Origin: Rhodovulum kholense
GTDB taxonomy: Bacteria > Pseudomonadota > Alphaproteobacteria > Rhodobacterales > Rhodobacteraceae
NCBI RefSeq assembly: GCF_003053725.1
Contig: NZ_QAYC01000001.1
Span: forward strand, 541,831 to 605,830
Direction of reading: 5' to 3'
DNA length: 64,000 bases
This document shows positions 19,670-29,135 of the stretch, in pieces. A program made the translations under genes and the position numbers. The first letter of the stretch is position 1, and each line of letters starts with the position of its first letter. The notes below the pieces were generated by a model. That model ran no database searches. It had not been told where the DNA came from and saw only the letters and a list, made by a program, of their open reading frames with translations.

Positions 19670-20215
19670 CTAGGAAACGTCCGCGACACCCCCGGCCCGG
19701 GCCTCGGCGCCAAGCGCGCGCAGGAAGGAAGCGATGTTCTCGCGCGCGGCGCCCTCATTGGCATAGCGCAGCCGCTCGGAGCCGAGAAACGACTCGCCCA
19801 GCCGCGCGGTATGGCGGGTGACGATCCGCCGTTCCCATCGGGTCTTTCCGGCGCGGTCCTGCAGCCGGTAGCGCACGGTCAGCCCGACCTGCATGTCGAG
19901 CCCGAACAGCGGCTGGGTGATCTCCTCGATCTCGGCCCTCAGCACATAGCGGCCCGAGGCGGAATAGGCCCCCGACAGCAGAAGCGCACTGCGCAGCGCA
20001 GCCTTGAAATCGGCATCGGCAATCTGCGAGGCCAGCGCCGGATTGGTATCCTTGCCGCCAGCGGTCTCGATGTCGGAAATCGCGCCGCGATGAGGGTTGC
20101 CTGCGGGCAGCGGCGCGATGGCGGCCGGGATCATCGCCGTTTCGTCCGCCCCATGGGCGCAGGCAGAAAGCAGCGCGCAAAGCGCGAGTGCGCCGAACGG
20201 GCGGGGCATCGGCAT
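19670..20215 (-). CDS. Lipoprotein, paralogue of the 20324-20878 protein
   Basis: This 181-aa protein has a lipoprotein signal (FGALALCALLSAC, lipobox LSAC). ATG 20215 is chosen because GGGAGG lies six bases upstream. The mature part contains YVLRAEIEEITQPLFGLDMQ, VGLTVRYRLQD, an RIVTRHTARLGESFLGSERL segment and ENIASFLRALGAEA. The neighbouring gene has the same order of motifs (NADVQSVTQPQ, VAMVVHYTIHD, TVTTSYTSPLG, DRLRIASENAAKDNIALLLRS), so the two are paralogues. The topology resembles small LPS/ABC-type outer-membrane-lipoprotein accessory proteins, but no function is assigned. Confidence 0.75.
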   Translation of the reverse strand: MPMPRPFGALALCALLSACAHGADETAMIPAAIAPLPAGNPHRGAISDIETAGGKDTNPALASQIADADFKAALRSALLLSGAYSASGRYVLRAEIEEITQPLFGLDMQVGLTVRYRLQDRAGKTRWERRIVTRHTARLGESFLGSERLRYANEGAARENIASFLRALGAEARAGGVADVS

Positions 20216-20323
20216 GGTCATCCTCCCAAAGGCTCCCAGAGCGGCCGCGCCGGGCGGCGTCCCGGGAAGCATGCCAGACCTTCGCGGTCCCGTAGGGCGA
20301 CCCGTTGCCGCAACCGCCCCGGC

Positions 20324-20878
20324 TCAGAGCGGCCCGCCGGTCGGCGCGCCCTCGGCGCTGGCGCCGAGGCTGCGAAGCAGCAGCGCGATATTGTCCTTGG
20401 CGGCATTCTCGCTGGCGATCCGCAGCCGGTCCACGCCCCGCACCGCCTGGCCCAGCGGCGAAGTGTAAGAGGTCGTCACGGTCTGGTCGAAGACCGCGCG
20501 GCCGGTCGCGTCGTGGATGGTGTAATGCACCACCATCGCCACCTGCACCTTGGTGCCGGTCTGGGGCTGGGTCACGCTTTGCACATCGGCATTCAGCCGG
20601 TAGGCCCCGCCCGCGGTCAGGATCCCCGCCCGGGTCAGCGACTGCGCCAGATCGGACCGGAAGCCCGGCCCCGAGAATTCGGCGTTCCACATCGGATTTG
20701 CGACCAGCCCGTCGGTGCCGGTGACGGTGCCGACCGCATTCGCCCAGGCACTTCCGGGCGCGACCGGGCCGATCACGCCGGGCGCCATCGAGCCCATCGG
20801 CCCGGTCTGGACACATGCCCCGAGCAACAGCAGCGGAAGCGCGACAAGCAGGGACCGGCGGGCCATCGAACGCGGCAT
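20324..20878 (-). CDS. Lipoprotein, paralogue of the 19670-20215 protein
   Basis: This 184-aa protein has a lipobox LGAC after a hydrophobic signal (LLVALPLLLLGAC). ATG 20878 is favoured since AAGGAAGGA lies about eight bases upstream, although in-frame codons exist further up. The mature region predicts a beta-rich domain ending in a helix DNIALLLRSLGASAEG. It shares the motif order with the downstream paralogue, with a 108-bp gap, indicating a tandem duplication and shared transcription. It lies between the TRAP and agl operons without obvious functional link. Confidence 0.75.
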   Translation of the reverse strand: MPRSMARRSLLVALPLLLLGACVQTGPMGSMAPGVIGPVAPGSAWANAVGTVTGTDGLVANPMWNAEFSGPGFRSDLAQSLTRAGILTAGGAYRLNADVQSVTQPQTGTKVQVAMVVHYTIHDATGRAVFDQTVTTSYTSPLGQAVRGVDRLRIASENAAKDNIALLLRSLGASAEGAPTGGPL

Positions 20879-20992
20879 CGGAGGGCATCCTTCCTTCATG
20901 GGGCGGCCCACCGGTACGCCCGGACGGACCTGTCGCGCCCTTCTCGGCCCTGCCCCGCGCGCCGTCAAGCGCCGCCCGCGCGCCCCGGCGGG

Positions 20993-22087
20993 CTATCGCC
21001 AGAGCAGCGACCGCCCCCCGGCAAAGAGATGCACCCGGCCCGGATCGGCGGTCATCCTGAGGGTCTTGCCGCGCAGCCCGGCATGGACGCCCGGCAGCTT
21101 GGCGATCACCGGATCGGCCTCGGGGTCTTCGCGCTCGAAATAGAGCTGGGTGACCTCGCCCAGGGCCTCGAGGATCTCGACCCGGCCCTCGAAGGCGTAA
21201 TCCGCGCCATCGGTCGCCTCCATGTCCTCGGGGCGGATGCCGACCCGGACCTTGCGGCCCTTGTCGCCGGGCTCGGTCGGCACCCGCGCCCGGATCGCCC
21301 CGCCGCCCGCCGCCAGCCGCACCTCTGTCGTCTCGCCGGTCCCCGAAATGGCGCCCTCCAGCAGGTTCATCGCCGGGCTGCCGATGAACTGCGCCACGAA
21401 TTCCGAGCGCGGCTTCTCGTAAAGCTCGAGCGGCGGACCGACCTGGGCCACGCCCTTGTCGGCCAGCACCACGATGCGGCTGGCCAGCGTCATCGCCTCG
21501 ACCTGGTCATGGGTGACATAGATCATCGTGCTGTCGGGCATCGACTCCTTCAGCTGGGCGATCTCGATGCGTGTCGCCACGCGCAGCGCCGCGTCGAGAT
21601 TCGAGAGCGGCTCGTCGAAGAGATAGACCTTGGGGTCGCGCACGATGGCCCGGCCAATGGCCACGCGCTGGCGCTGCCCGCCCGACAGCGCCTTGGGCAG
21701 CCGGTCGAGATAGGGCTCGATCTGAAGCCTGCGCGCGGCGCGCGTCACGGCGGCATCGATCTCGTCGCGCGACTGCCCGGCGATCTTCAGCGCGAAGGCC
21801 ATGTTGTCGCGCACCGTCATGTGCGGGTAAAGCGCGTAGGACTGGAACACCATGGCGATGCCGCGCTGGGCGGGCGGCACGTCGTTCACCCGCACCCCGT
21901 CGATCGTCAGCGTCCCCGCGGTGATCCGTTCGAGCCCCGCGATCATCCGCAGAAGCGTGGACTTGCCGCAGCCCGAGGGCCCCACGAAGACCACCAGCTC
22001 GCCGGTCTCGATCTCAAGATCGATCCCCTTCAGCACCTCGACCGCGCCATAGCTCTTGCCCACGCCGCTGAGTGTCAGACCCGCCAT
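20993..22087 (-). CDS. aglK: Alpha-glucoside ABC transporter ATPase
   Basis: This 364-aa MalK/UgpC-type ATPase has Walker A GPSGCGKS (36-43), the signature LSGGQRQR, Walker B VYLFDEPLSNLDAALR, the switch MIYVTHDQVEAMTLA, and a C-terminal TOBE/OB region (about 240-364) typical of sugar importers. It drives import by AglEFG. It is the last gene of the aglEFGAK order, known from Sinorhizobium meliloti. Its ATG shares one base with the stop of the glucosidase gene. Confidence 0.92.
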   Translation of the reverse strand: MAGLTLSGVGKSYGAVEVLKGIDLEIETGELVVFVGPSGCGKSTLLRMIAGLERITAGTLTIDGVRVNDVPPAQRGIAMVFQSYALYPHMTVRDNMAFALKIAGQSRDEIDAAVTRAARRLQIEPYLDRLPKALSGGQRQRVAIGRAIVRDPKVYLFDEPLSNLDAALRVATRIEIAQLKESMPDSTMIYVTHDQVEAMTLASRIVVLADKGVAQVGPPLELYEKPRSEFVAQFIGSPAMNLLEGAISGTGETTEVRLAAGGGAIRARVPTEPGDKGRKVRVGIRPEDMEATDGADYAFEGRVEILEALGEVTQLYFEREDPEADPVIAKLPGVHAGLRGKTLRMTADPGRVHLFAGGRSLLWR

Positions 22088-23721
22088 CACGCCCCCTTCC
22101 GCCGCAGCATCAGCGAGGGCTGCCACGGTCCCAGATGCACCAGCCCGTCGGCCCCCGGCCGGGCTGCGTTGATTTCGGCGCCAACCGGCAGCCAGTCGCC
22201 CTCGGGCGGGACCAGCGCGGCGGGCGTCTCGCCAAGATTGATCGCCACGAACATCTCGGCCGCGGCGTCATGGCGCCGGAAGGACAGCACATTGCCCTCG
22301 GCGCGCACCGCATCCATCGCGCCGCGCGCCAGCACCGGATTGGCATGGCGAAAGGCGATGGCCCGGCGGTAATGATGGATCGGCGCCTCGGGCGCGTGCT
22401 CCTGCGCCGTCACGGCCAGCCCGATATGGGTCTCGGGGATCGGCAGCCAGGTGCGCGGCGCGCGCGAGAACCCGGCATGCAGGTCCTCGGCCGCCCAGAC
22501 CATCGGCGTGCGGCAGCCATCGCGCCCCTTGAATTCGGGCCAGAAGGCGATGCCGTAGGGGTCCTGCAACGCCTCGAAGGGCACCTCGGCCTCGGGCAGG
22601 CCCAGCTCTTCGCCCTGATAGAGACAGACCGTCCCCTTGAGGCAGAGCGTCAGCGTCAGGAACCCCCTGAGTGCGGCGGGCGACAGGCTCCAGCGGGTCG
22701 GGTGGCGCACGACGTCGTGGTTCGACAGCGCCCAGCAGACCCAGCCCTCCTCCGCGACCCGGTCGAGCCGCTCATAGACCTGCGCGATGCGGGCGGCGGT
22801 CAGCGGCGCGCTGCCGAGGAAATCGAAGGCATAGCACATCTGCACCTTGTCGCCGCCCGAGGTGTATTGCCCGAGGATTTCCAGATCGCTTTGCGCGTCG
22901 CCCACCTCGCCCAGGGCGATGGCCCCGTACCCGTTCAGAACGGCGCGAAATTTCCTCAGGAAGTCAATGTTTTCCGGCTGGTTCTTGTCGTAAAGGTGAA
23001 GCTGGTGATTGTAGGGGTTCACCCGGGGCGCGATATTGTCGTTGCGCTCTTCGGGCGGCAGCGGAGGATTGGACCGGAACTCCTTGTCGCAAAAGTAGAA
23101 ATTGATGGTGTCCAGACGAAACCCGTCGACGCCCCGGTCCAGCCAGAACCGCGCGGTGTCGAAGATGGCCTGCTGCACCGCCTCGCAATGCAGGTTCAGA
23201 TCGGGCTGCGAGGCCAGGAAATTATGCAGGAAATACTGCTCGCGCCCCGGGTCCCAGGCCCAGGCCGGGCCGCCGAAGATCGACAGCCAGTTATTGGGCG
23301 GCGTGCCGTCGGGCCTCGGGTCCGACCAGACATACCAGTCGGCCCTCGGGTTGGTGCGGCTCGACCGGCTTTCGATGAACCAGGGGTGGCGGTCCGAGGA
23401 ATGCGACAGAACGAGGTCGATCATCACCCTCAGCCCCCAGCCATGGGCGGCCTCGACCAGCGCGTCGAAATCGGCAAGGCTGCCGAACAGCGGATCGACA
23501 TCGCAATATTCCGAGATGTCGTAGCCGAAATCCTTCATCGGCGAGGGGAAGAAGGGCGAGATCCAGATCGCGTCCACCCCGAGCGACGCGACATGCGGCA
23601 GCCGCCGGATGATGCCCGGCAGATCGCCCACCCCGTCGCCATTCGAATCCTGAAAGCTGCGCGGATAGATCTGGTAGATCACCGCGCCCCGCCACCAGTC
23701 GGGATCGTCGTTCAGGGCCAA
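22087..23721 (-). CDS. aglA: Alpha-glucosidase, GH13
   Basis: This 544-aa cytoplasmic enzyme hydrolyses alpha-glucosides (sucrose, maltose, trehalose-type substrates) brought in by AglEFGK. The GH13 motifs are visible in order: DLVLSHSSDRHPW (region I), GFRLDTINFYF (region II with nucleophile Asp), ALGEVGD (region III, acid/base Glu), and LSNHDVVR (region IV). The N-terminus WWRGAVIYQIYPRSFQDSNG is canonical. The start appears to be TTG at 23721, with GAGGAG six bases upstream. Gene placement between the permeases and aglK matches the known agl operon. Confidence 0.93.
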   Translation of the reverse strand: MALNDDPDWWRGAVIYQIYPRSFQDSNGDGVGDLPGIIRRLPHVASLGVDAIWISPFFPSPMKDFGYDISEYCDVDPLFGSLADFDALVEAAHGWGLRVMIDLVLSHSSDRHPWFIESRSSRTNPRADWYVWSDPRPDGTPPNNWLSIFGGPAWAWDPGREQYFLHNFLASQPDLNLHCEAVQQAIFDTARFWLDRGVDGFRLDTINFYFCDKEFRSNPPLPPEERNDNIAPRVNPYNHQLHLYDKNQPENIDFLRKFRAVLNGYGAIALGEVGDAQSDLEILGQYTSGGDKVQMCYAFDFLGSAPLTAARIAQVYERLDRVAEEGWVCWALSNHDVVRHPTRWSLSPAALRGFLTLTLCLKGTVCLYQGEELGLPEAEVPFEALQDPYGIAFWPEFKGRDGCRTPMVWAAEDLHAGFSRAPRTWLPIPETHIGLAVTAQEHAPEAPIHHYRRAIAFRHANPVLARGAMDAVRAEGNVLSFRRHDAAAEMFVAINLGETPAALVPPEGDWLPVGAEINAARPGADGLVHLGPWQPSLMLRRKGA

Positions 23722-23731
23722 ACCCGTCTCC

Positions 23732-24871
23732 TCATTTCACCGACCCGGCCAGAAGGCCGCGCACCAGATACCGTTGCAGCGCGAAGAACACGACCAGCGG
23801 CACCGCCATCGAGATGAAGGCCGCCGCCGCCAGGATGCCCCAGTCGCCCCCGCGCGACCCCAGAAGGTCGTCGGCGATCTTGACCGTCATCACCTTGGTT
23901 TCCGAGGCGGCGGGCAGGAAGACCTTGGCCACCAGCAGGTCGTTCCAGGTCCAGAGGAACTGGAAGATCGCGAAGCTCGCCAGGGCCGGAAAGCTCAGCG
24001 GCAGCACGATCCGGGTGAAGACCTGGAAATCGGTGGCGCCGTCGACCTTGGCGCTTTCGATGATGTCGCGCGGCAGCCCGGCCATGTAGTTGCGCAACAG
24101 ATAGACCGCCAGCGGCAGGCCGAACCCGGTATGGGCGAACCAGATGCCCATGAAGCTTTGCCCGATCCCCACCGCCTGATGCAGCCGCAAAAGTGGCACC
24201 AGCGCCAGTTGCAGCGGCACCACCAGAAGCCCCACCACCGCCGCGATCAGCAGGCCGCGCCCCGGAAATTCCATCCAGGCCAGCGCATAGGCCGCGAAGG
24301 CCGCGATCAGGATCGGGATGACCGTGGCCGGGACCGTCACCGTCAGCGTGTTGATGAAGGCCCGGTCCATGCCGTCGGCGCCCAGCACCATGCGGTAGTT
24401 GTCGAGCGTGACCTTGGGCGGGGTCTCGGCCTCGAAATAGATCGTGGGGCCGCGCCGCCCGAAGGGCGCATCCGCCTCGGCCGAGAAACGGCCATCGGCC
24501 GCGACCGTCAGCCGGCCGCCGCCGCGCAGATCGGCGGTCGCGCCCGGCGCGAATTCGGCGGGCGCACGGCCCGTGACGCCGAACCCCGTGACCGTGCCCG
24601 ACCCGGCGCTGTCCTCGCTGTCGAAGACATTGCCGCTCAGGACGACCCGTCCGTGGCGTTCGACCGCCGCGTCCGGATCGGTGCGCACCCGGTAGGTCTG
24701 TTCGACCGGCAAAGGCGCCTCCCACCAGCCCGAGGCCGAGATCTGGTCGCGGTCGCGGAAGGACGACACCAGCAGCCCCACGGTCGGCACCAGCCACAGC
24801 ACGACCAGCGCCGCGACCGTCAGATGCACCGCCCAGCTCAGCCCCGATTTCGCCCCGGCATGGCTTTTCAT
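23732..24871 (-). CDS. aglG: Alpha-glucoside ABC permease AglG
   Basis: This 379-aa MalG-type permease has one N-terminal helix, a large periplasmic insert (about residues 45-140) and five further helices. The inner-membrane EAA loop is visible as ESAKVDGATDFQVFTRIVLP. The long periplasmic loop after helix 1 is typical of AglG rather than of generic MalG. Its ATG overlaps the aglF stop by one base. It pairs with AglF and AglK. Confidence 0.9.
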   Translation of the reverse strand: MKSHAGAKSGLSWAVHLTVAALVVLWLVPTVGLLVSSFRDRDQISASGWWEAPLPVEQTYRVRTDPDAAVERHGRVVLSGNVFDSEDSAGSGTVTGFGVTGRAPAEFAPGATADLRGGGRLTVAADGRFSAEADAPFGRRGPTIYFEAETPPKVTLDNYRMVLGADGMDRAFINTLTVTVPATVIPILIAAFAAYALAWMEFPGRGLLIAAVVGLLVVPLQLALVPLLRLHQAVGIGQSFMGIWFAHTGFGLPLAVYLLRNYMAGLPRDIIESAKVDGATDFQVFTRIVLPLSFPALASFAIFQFLWTWNDLLVAKVFLPAASETKVMTVKIADDLLGSRGGDWGILAAAAFISMAVPLVVFFALQRYLVRGLLAGSVK

Positions 24872-25851
24872 CAGCGCATCTCCTTGCGGGCCTGAACGAT
24901 GTTCCAGACCATCACCGGCAGCACGATCAGCATGATGACGAAGGCCACGGCGGTGGCGCGGCCATCATCCTTGAACATGTAGCTCATCATGTAGCTGGGC
25001 AGGATCTGGGTGCCGAAATTGCCCCCCGTCATGGTGTAGACGATGTCGAAGACCTTCAGCACCAGGATGGTGATGGTGGTCCAGACCACGACGATGGTGC
25101 CGGTGATCTGCGGCACCATCACCCGGAAGAAGATCTGGAACGGATTGGCCCCGTCGAGGATCGCGGCCTCGATGGTCTCGTCGGGGATGCCGCGCAGCGC
25201 CGCGGACAGGATCACCATGGCAAAGCCGGTCTGGATCCAGATCAGGATCGCCATCAGGAAGAAATTGTTCCAGAACGGGATCTGGATCACGTCGATGGGG
25301 TCCTGAAACCCGAGCCCGGCCCGGATCGCGTTGATCAGCCCGATATCGGCCTCGTTCGCATAGACGAATTTCCAGATCAGCGAGGCGCCCACGAAGGAAA
25401 TCGCCATCGGCATGAAGATCATCGACTTGGCGATATTGCCCCAGCGGATGCGGTCGGTCAGCTGCGCCGCGATCAGCCCCAGAAAGGTCGAGGCCGCGGG
25501 CACCACCAGCACCCACAGAAGGTTGTTGAAAAGCGCCGTGCGGAAGGCCGGATCGGCCGCCAGATCGGTGTAGTTGCCAAGCCCGATGAAGCTGCCGCCG
25601 TCGCGGTTGAAGAGCGAGCGCCAGAAGGACCCCACGACCGGATAGACCAGATAAAGCCCCAGCGCCGCCATCGCGGGCGCCATGAAGAGCCAGGGCCGCA
25701 CCGCGTTCGCCCGCGAGATATTCGCCCCCGGATCGCGGCCGCGCGCCGGAAAGATCACCCGGTCGAGCATCAGGTTCGCCCCGTAGAAATAGCCCACGCA
25801 GCCCCCGACCCCGATCAGGATCGTCACCAGCCCCTGCAGCAGAGGCGACAT
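24871..25851 (-). CDS. aglF: Alpha-glucoside ABC permease AglF
   Basis: This 326-aa MalF-type permease has about eight helices, counting the N-terminal pair. The EAA-type loop reads ETIEAAILDGANPFQIFFRV. The ATG at 25851 is favoured over GTG 25857 because GGAGG lies seven bases upstream. It follows aglE after a 75-bp gap that contains a perfect hairpin. Confidence 0.9.
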   Translation of the reverse strand: MSPLLQGLVTILIGVGGCVGYFYGANLMLDRVIFPARGRDPGANISRANAVRPWLFMAPAMAALGLYLVYPVVGSFWRSLFNRDGGSFIGLGNYTDLAADPAFRTALFNNLLWVLVVPAASTFLGLIAAQLTDRIRWGNIAKSMIFMPMAISFVGASLIWKFVYANEADIGLINAIRAGLGFQDPIDVIQIPFWNNFFLMAILIWIQTGFAMVILSAALRGIPDETIEAAILDGANPFQIFFRVMVPQITGTIVVVWTTITILVLKVFDIVYTMTGGNFGTQILPSYMMSYMFKDDGRATAVAFVIMLIVLPVMVWNIVQARKEMR

Positions 25852-25880
25852 CGGCACTCCTCCCGTTCTGGCCCGATCGT

Positions 25881-25906
25881 CGGGGCCGGATCTTCGTCCG
25901 GCCCCG
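25881..25906 (-). promoter_or_regulatory. Intercistronic hairpin after aglE
   Basis: A perfect 10-bp inverted repeat (cggggccgga / tccggccccg) with a 6-nt loop lies between aglE and aglF. It is placed as in the other two transporter operons of this window, directly after the binding-protein gene, and probably sets the higher level of binding protein. Confidence 0.65.
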
Positions 25907-25926
25907 GTCTGCCCTCGCGGCGCGCC

Positions 25927-27291
25927 CTAGCGGATCGAGCTCCAGCGCTGCTCGATCTCGTGCGCGGCGGTCTCGGCATCCTTGCGGCCGGTCGTGTAGT
26001 CGACCATGCCCTTCCAGAACGCGTCCGCCCCGACCTCGCCCGGCATCAGGTCGGACCCGTCGAAGCGGAAGGTCGTGGCGCTGGTCAGGATCTCGCCTTG
26101 GGCACGCATGGTCTCGGTCGCGTAGGCCTCGGGATTGGCGCCGGTGAAGGGCGTCAGAAAGCCCGACTGCGCCATCCAGACCTCATGGGCGATGGGCGTC
26201 TGCAGGAAGTCGATGAAGGCATGCGCCGCCTCGCTGTCGCGGGTGATCGCCCAGAGCGTGCCCGCCCCCAGAACAGGCGTGCCCAGATCGCGCTCGGCCG
26301 AGGCGGGGAAGTAGAAGAAATCGACATCAAGCCCGATTTCGGTGCCTTCGGGGAAATAGGTGTCGATGAAGCTGGCCTGCCGGTGCATGTAGCAACCCGG
26401 CGGAAAGCTGAAGAGCCCGGCCGGGCTTTCGCGGAAATCGGTGGTCGCGACCGCCTGCGACCCGCCCTCGACGAAGGCATCGTTCCGCGCGAACCAGCCA
26501 TAGGCCTCGATCGCCCCGACCACGGCCGGGTCGTCGAACGGGATCTCGTGGCTGACCCAGGCGTCATAGGTTTCAGGCGTCTCGCGGCGCAGCATCAGGT
26601 CCTCGACCCAGTCGGTCGCGGGCCAGCCCGTGGCCGCGCCGGACCCGAGCCCGATGCACCAGGGCGTGCCGCCATCCTCGGCGATCCGTTCGGTCAGCGC
26701 CTTCAGATCCTCCAGCGTCTCGGGGATCTCGTAGCCCGCCTCGGCGAAGGCGTCGGGCGCGTACCAGACCAGCGATTTCACGTCGATCTTGTAGAAGAAG
26801 CCGTAAAGCGCCTCGGCGCCGGTCTGGTCGGCATAGGTGCCGAGATCGACCCAGCTGTCGCCCGCGGCGTAATTCTCGCGCACCCAGTCGGCGGTGTCCT
26901 CGCCCAGCGGCGTAAGAAACCCGCGCCGCGCCATGTCGGCGGCCAGCCCCGGCTGCGGGAAGACCGCGATATTGGGCGCGGACCCGGCCTGGGCCGCGAT
27001 GACGATATCCTGTTCGAAACTGTCCGACCCCGAATAGCGCACCCGCGCGCCGGTCGCGGCCTCGAAATAGGCCAGAACGCTTTCGACCAGATCCTTGTCG
27101 GGCCCGATCCAGACGCCCGAAATGTCCAGCGTCTGGCCGCTCAGATCGTGGCTGTCGGCAAAGGCCTCGAAACTGTCCCACGAAAACCGCGCATCCTCGC
27201 CCGGCGTGAATTTCAGCGCCTGAGCAGCGGCCGTCCCCGCGAACAGGGCCAGCGCGGCGGCCGTGGCACCGGCCATCCTGATAAGTTGCAT
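25927..27291 (-). CDS. aglE: Alpha-glucoside-binding protein AglE
   Basis: This 454-aa periplasmic binding protein has a signal peptide (AAALALFAGTAAAQ, cleavage after AAA). The fold is of the family-1 solute-binding type, with a Trp/Tyr-rich binding face (GIGLGSGAATGWPATDWVED-like segment, GFFYKIDVKSLVWY). Length and gene order fit AglE. GGGAGG lies just upstream of the ATG. It is the first gene of the operon, divergent from the GH1 gene across a 506-bp gap that should hold the operon promoter. Confidence 0.92.
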   Translation of the reverse strand: MQLIRMAGATAAALALFAGTAAAQALKFTPGEDARFSWDSFEAFADSHDLSGQTLDISGVWIGPDKDLVESVLAYFEAATGARVRYSGSDSFEQDIVIAAQAGSAPNIAVFPQPGLAADMARRGFLTPLGEDTADWVRENYAAGDSWVDLGTYADQTGAEALYGFFYKIDVKSLVWYAPDAFAEAGYEIPETLEDLKALTERIAEDGGTPWCIGLGSGAATGWPATDWVEDLMLRRETPETYDAWVSHEIPFDDPAVVGAIEAYGWFARNDAFVEGGSQAVATTDFRESPAGLFSFPPGCYMHRQASFIDTYFPEGTEIGLDVDFFYFPASAERDLGTPVLGAGTLWAITRDSEAAHAFIDFLQTPIAHEVWMAQSGFLTPFTGANPEAYATETMRAQGEILTSATTFRFDGSDLMPGEVGADAFWKGMVDYTTGRKDAETAAHEIEQRWSSIR

Positions 27292-27797
27292 CTCGACCTC
27301 CCCTCGGACCCGCCCGCCGGCCGGTCCAGTCGTGTTCCTGACGTCGTCTGTCGTCGTCTTGTGGTCTGTCGCGGTTCTTGCCCGCGGTTCTTTTTATTGG
27401 GTTCTTCTTGTTGCGGTGCACCCGTCCGGGGGCAGGCACGCCCCCGGGGGAGTCGTCCTCGAACGGTGGCCGATGCTCGACATGGTGTCAACCGGGGCGC
27501 GAGGCATCGGTTCCATGCACCCTCGAAACGGCGCCCCGGACAGCGTGCCGGACCCGCTGCGGCGGCCGGGTGCGGACCGTCACGCTTGACGCCCCGGTCC
27601 AGTCACGCAAGCATGGGCCCAGCCGGGGCGGCACGGCCGACGCCCCCGCCCGGCCCCACAGACGCCCCGCGACCGGCCCGGCGACCGGGCCCCCAACCCG
27701 CCCCGCGACCGGCCCTGCCTTCGCCACCGCCACTGGCCCCGCGACCGGCTTTCAAGACCGGACCCGATCGCGGCACGGGCCAGCCCCGGAGGAGCCC
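27292..27797. promoter_or_regulatory. Divergent agl/GH1 control region
   Basis: There is no convincing gene in this 506-bp stretch. It separates aglE (-) from the GH1 gene (+) and must carry both promoters. It includes a T/G-rich patch at about 27340-27420, unusual for this DNA. At 27503-27514 the sequence ggcatcggttcc fits the LacI-family operator pattern GNAANCGNTTNC at seven of eight fixed positions. A LacI-type regulator (AglR in S. meliloti) is not encoded in the window. Confidence 0.4.
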
Positions 27798-29135
27798 ATG
27801 ACGCCCACCCGCGCCGATTTCCCGCCCGGCTTCCTGTTCGGAACCGCCACCTCCGCCTATCAGATCGAGGGCACGGGCGGCGCCGGGCCCTGCCACTGGG
27901 ACAGCTTTGCCGCGACGCCCGGCAATGTCGCGGGGGCCGCCGACGGGCGGCGCGCCTGCGGCCATCTCGACCGCTATGCCGAGGATCTGGATCTTGTGGC
28001 GGCGGCCGGGTTCGACATCTACCGCTTTTCGACCTCCTGGGCGCGGGTGCTGCCCGAGGGCGCGGGGGCGCCCGATCCCGAGGGGCTCGATTTCTACGAC
28101 CGGCTGGTCGACGCGACGCTGGCGCGCGGGCTGAAACCGGCGCTGACGCTGTATCACTGGGAGCTTCCGTCCCCGCTGGCCGACCGGGGCGGCTGGACCA
28201 ATCGCGACACGGCGCTGCGCTTTGGCGATTTCGCGGCGCTGATGGCCGAGAGGCTGGGCGACCGGGTGTGGTCCTGGGCCACGCTGAACGAGCCCTGGTG
28301 CGCCGCTTGGCTTGGGCATTTCGCGGGCGTCCATGCGCCCGGCCTGCGCGACATCCGCGCCACCGCCCGGGCGATGCACCATCTGGCGCTGGGCCATGGG
28401 GTGGGTCTGGCAGCCCTCCGGGCCGGGGGCGTCGGCCAGATCGGGATCGTCCTGAATTTCGAGCCCGCCTTCCCGGCCGACCGCGGCGAGGCCGTGCGCG
28501 CGGCGACGCTGCGCTACGACGCGGTCTTCAACCGCTTCTTCCTCGGGGGCGTGGCGCGCGGGGCCTATCCCGAACTGGCGCTCGAGGGGCTCGGCCCGCA
28601 TCTTCCGCGCGGCTGGCAGGCCGATCTCGACGCCATAGGGGCGCCGATCGACTGGCTCGGCGTCAACTATTACACCGTCAAGCGCATCACCCATGCCCCC
28701 GGCCCCTGGCCCAACTGGGCCGAGGTGCCGGGTCCGGGCCGCAAGACCGACATGGGCTGGGAAATCGCGCCGATGGCCCTGCCCGATCTCTTGCGCTGGA
28801 TCAGCGGCAGCCATACCGGCGATCTGCCGCTTTACGTGACCGAAAACGGCATGGCCGCCCCCGATACGCCGGTCGCGGGCGAGACGGGCCCCGAAATCCA
28901 TGACGAGGACCGCATCGCCTTTCTGTCCAGCCATCTCGCCGCGGCGCGCGAGGCCATCGCCGAGGGCGTGCCGCTCAAGGGCTATATCGTCTGGTCGCTG
29001 CTGGACAATTTCGAATGGGCCTTCGGCTATGGCAAGCGCTTTGGCCTCGTACATGTCGATTTCGAGAGCTTGCAGCGCACCCCCAAGGCATCTTACCACG
29101 CGCTGAAACGCATGCTGGAGGACCGAAGGCCGTGA
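27798..29135 (+). CDS. Beta-glucosidase, GH1
   Basis: This 445-aa enzyme starts at ATG 27798 with GGAGGAG upstream; the Pro-rich reading before it is not protein-like. GH1 signatures are FLFGTATSAYQIEG at the N-terminus, the acid/base motif TLNEPWC, and the nucleophile motif YVTENGM. It hydrolyses beta-glucosides (cellobiose-type) in the cytoplasm. Its stop overlaps the glucokinase start (GTGA), so the released glucose is phosphorylated by the next gene product. The divergent agl operon suggests shared glucoside control. Confidence 0.93.
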   Translation: MTPTRADFPPGFLFGTATSAYQIEGTGGAGPCHWDSFAATPGNVAGAADGRRACGHLDRYAEDLDLVAAAGFDIYRFSTSWARVLPEGAGAPDPEGLDFYDRLVDATLARGLKPALTLYHWELPSPLADRGGWTNRDTALRFGDFAALMAERLGDRVWSWATLNEPWCAAWLGHFAGVHAPGLRDIRATARAMHHLALGHGVGLAALRAGGVGQIGIVLNFEPAFPADRGEAVRAATLRYDAVFNRFFLGGVARGAYPELALEGLGPHLPRGWQADLDAIGAPIDWLGVNYYTVKRITHAPGPWPNWAEVPGPGRKTDMGWEIAPMALPDLLRWISGSHTGDLPLYVTENGMAAPDTPVAGETGPEIHDEDRIAFLSSHLAAAREAIAEGVPLKGYIVWSLLDNFEWAFGYGKRFGLVHVDFESLQRTPKASYHALKRMLEDRRP

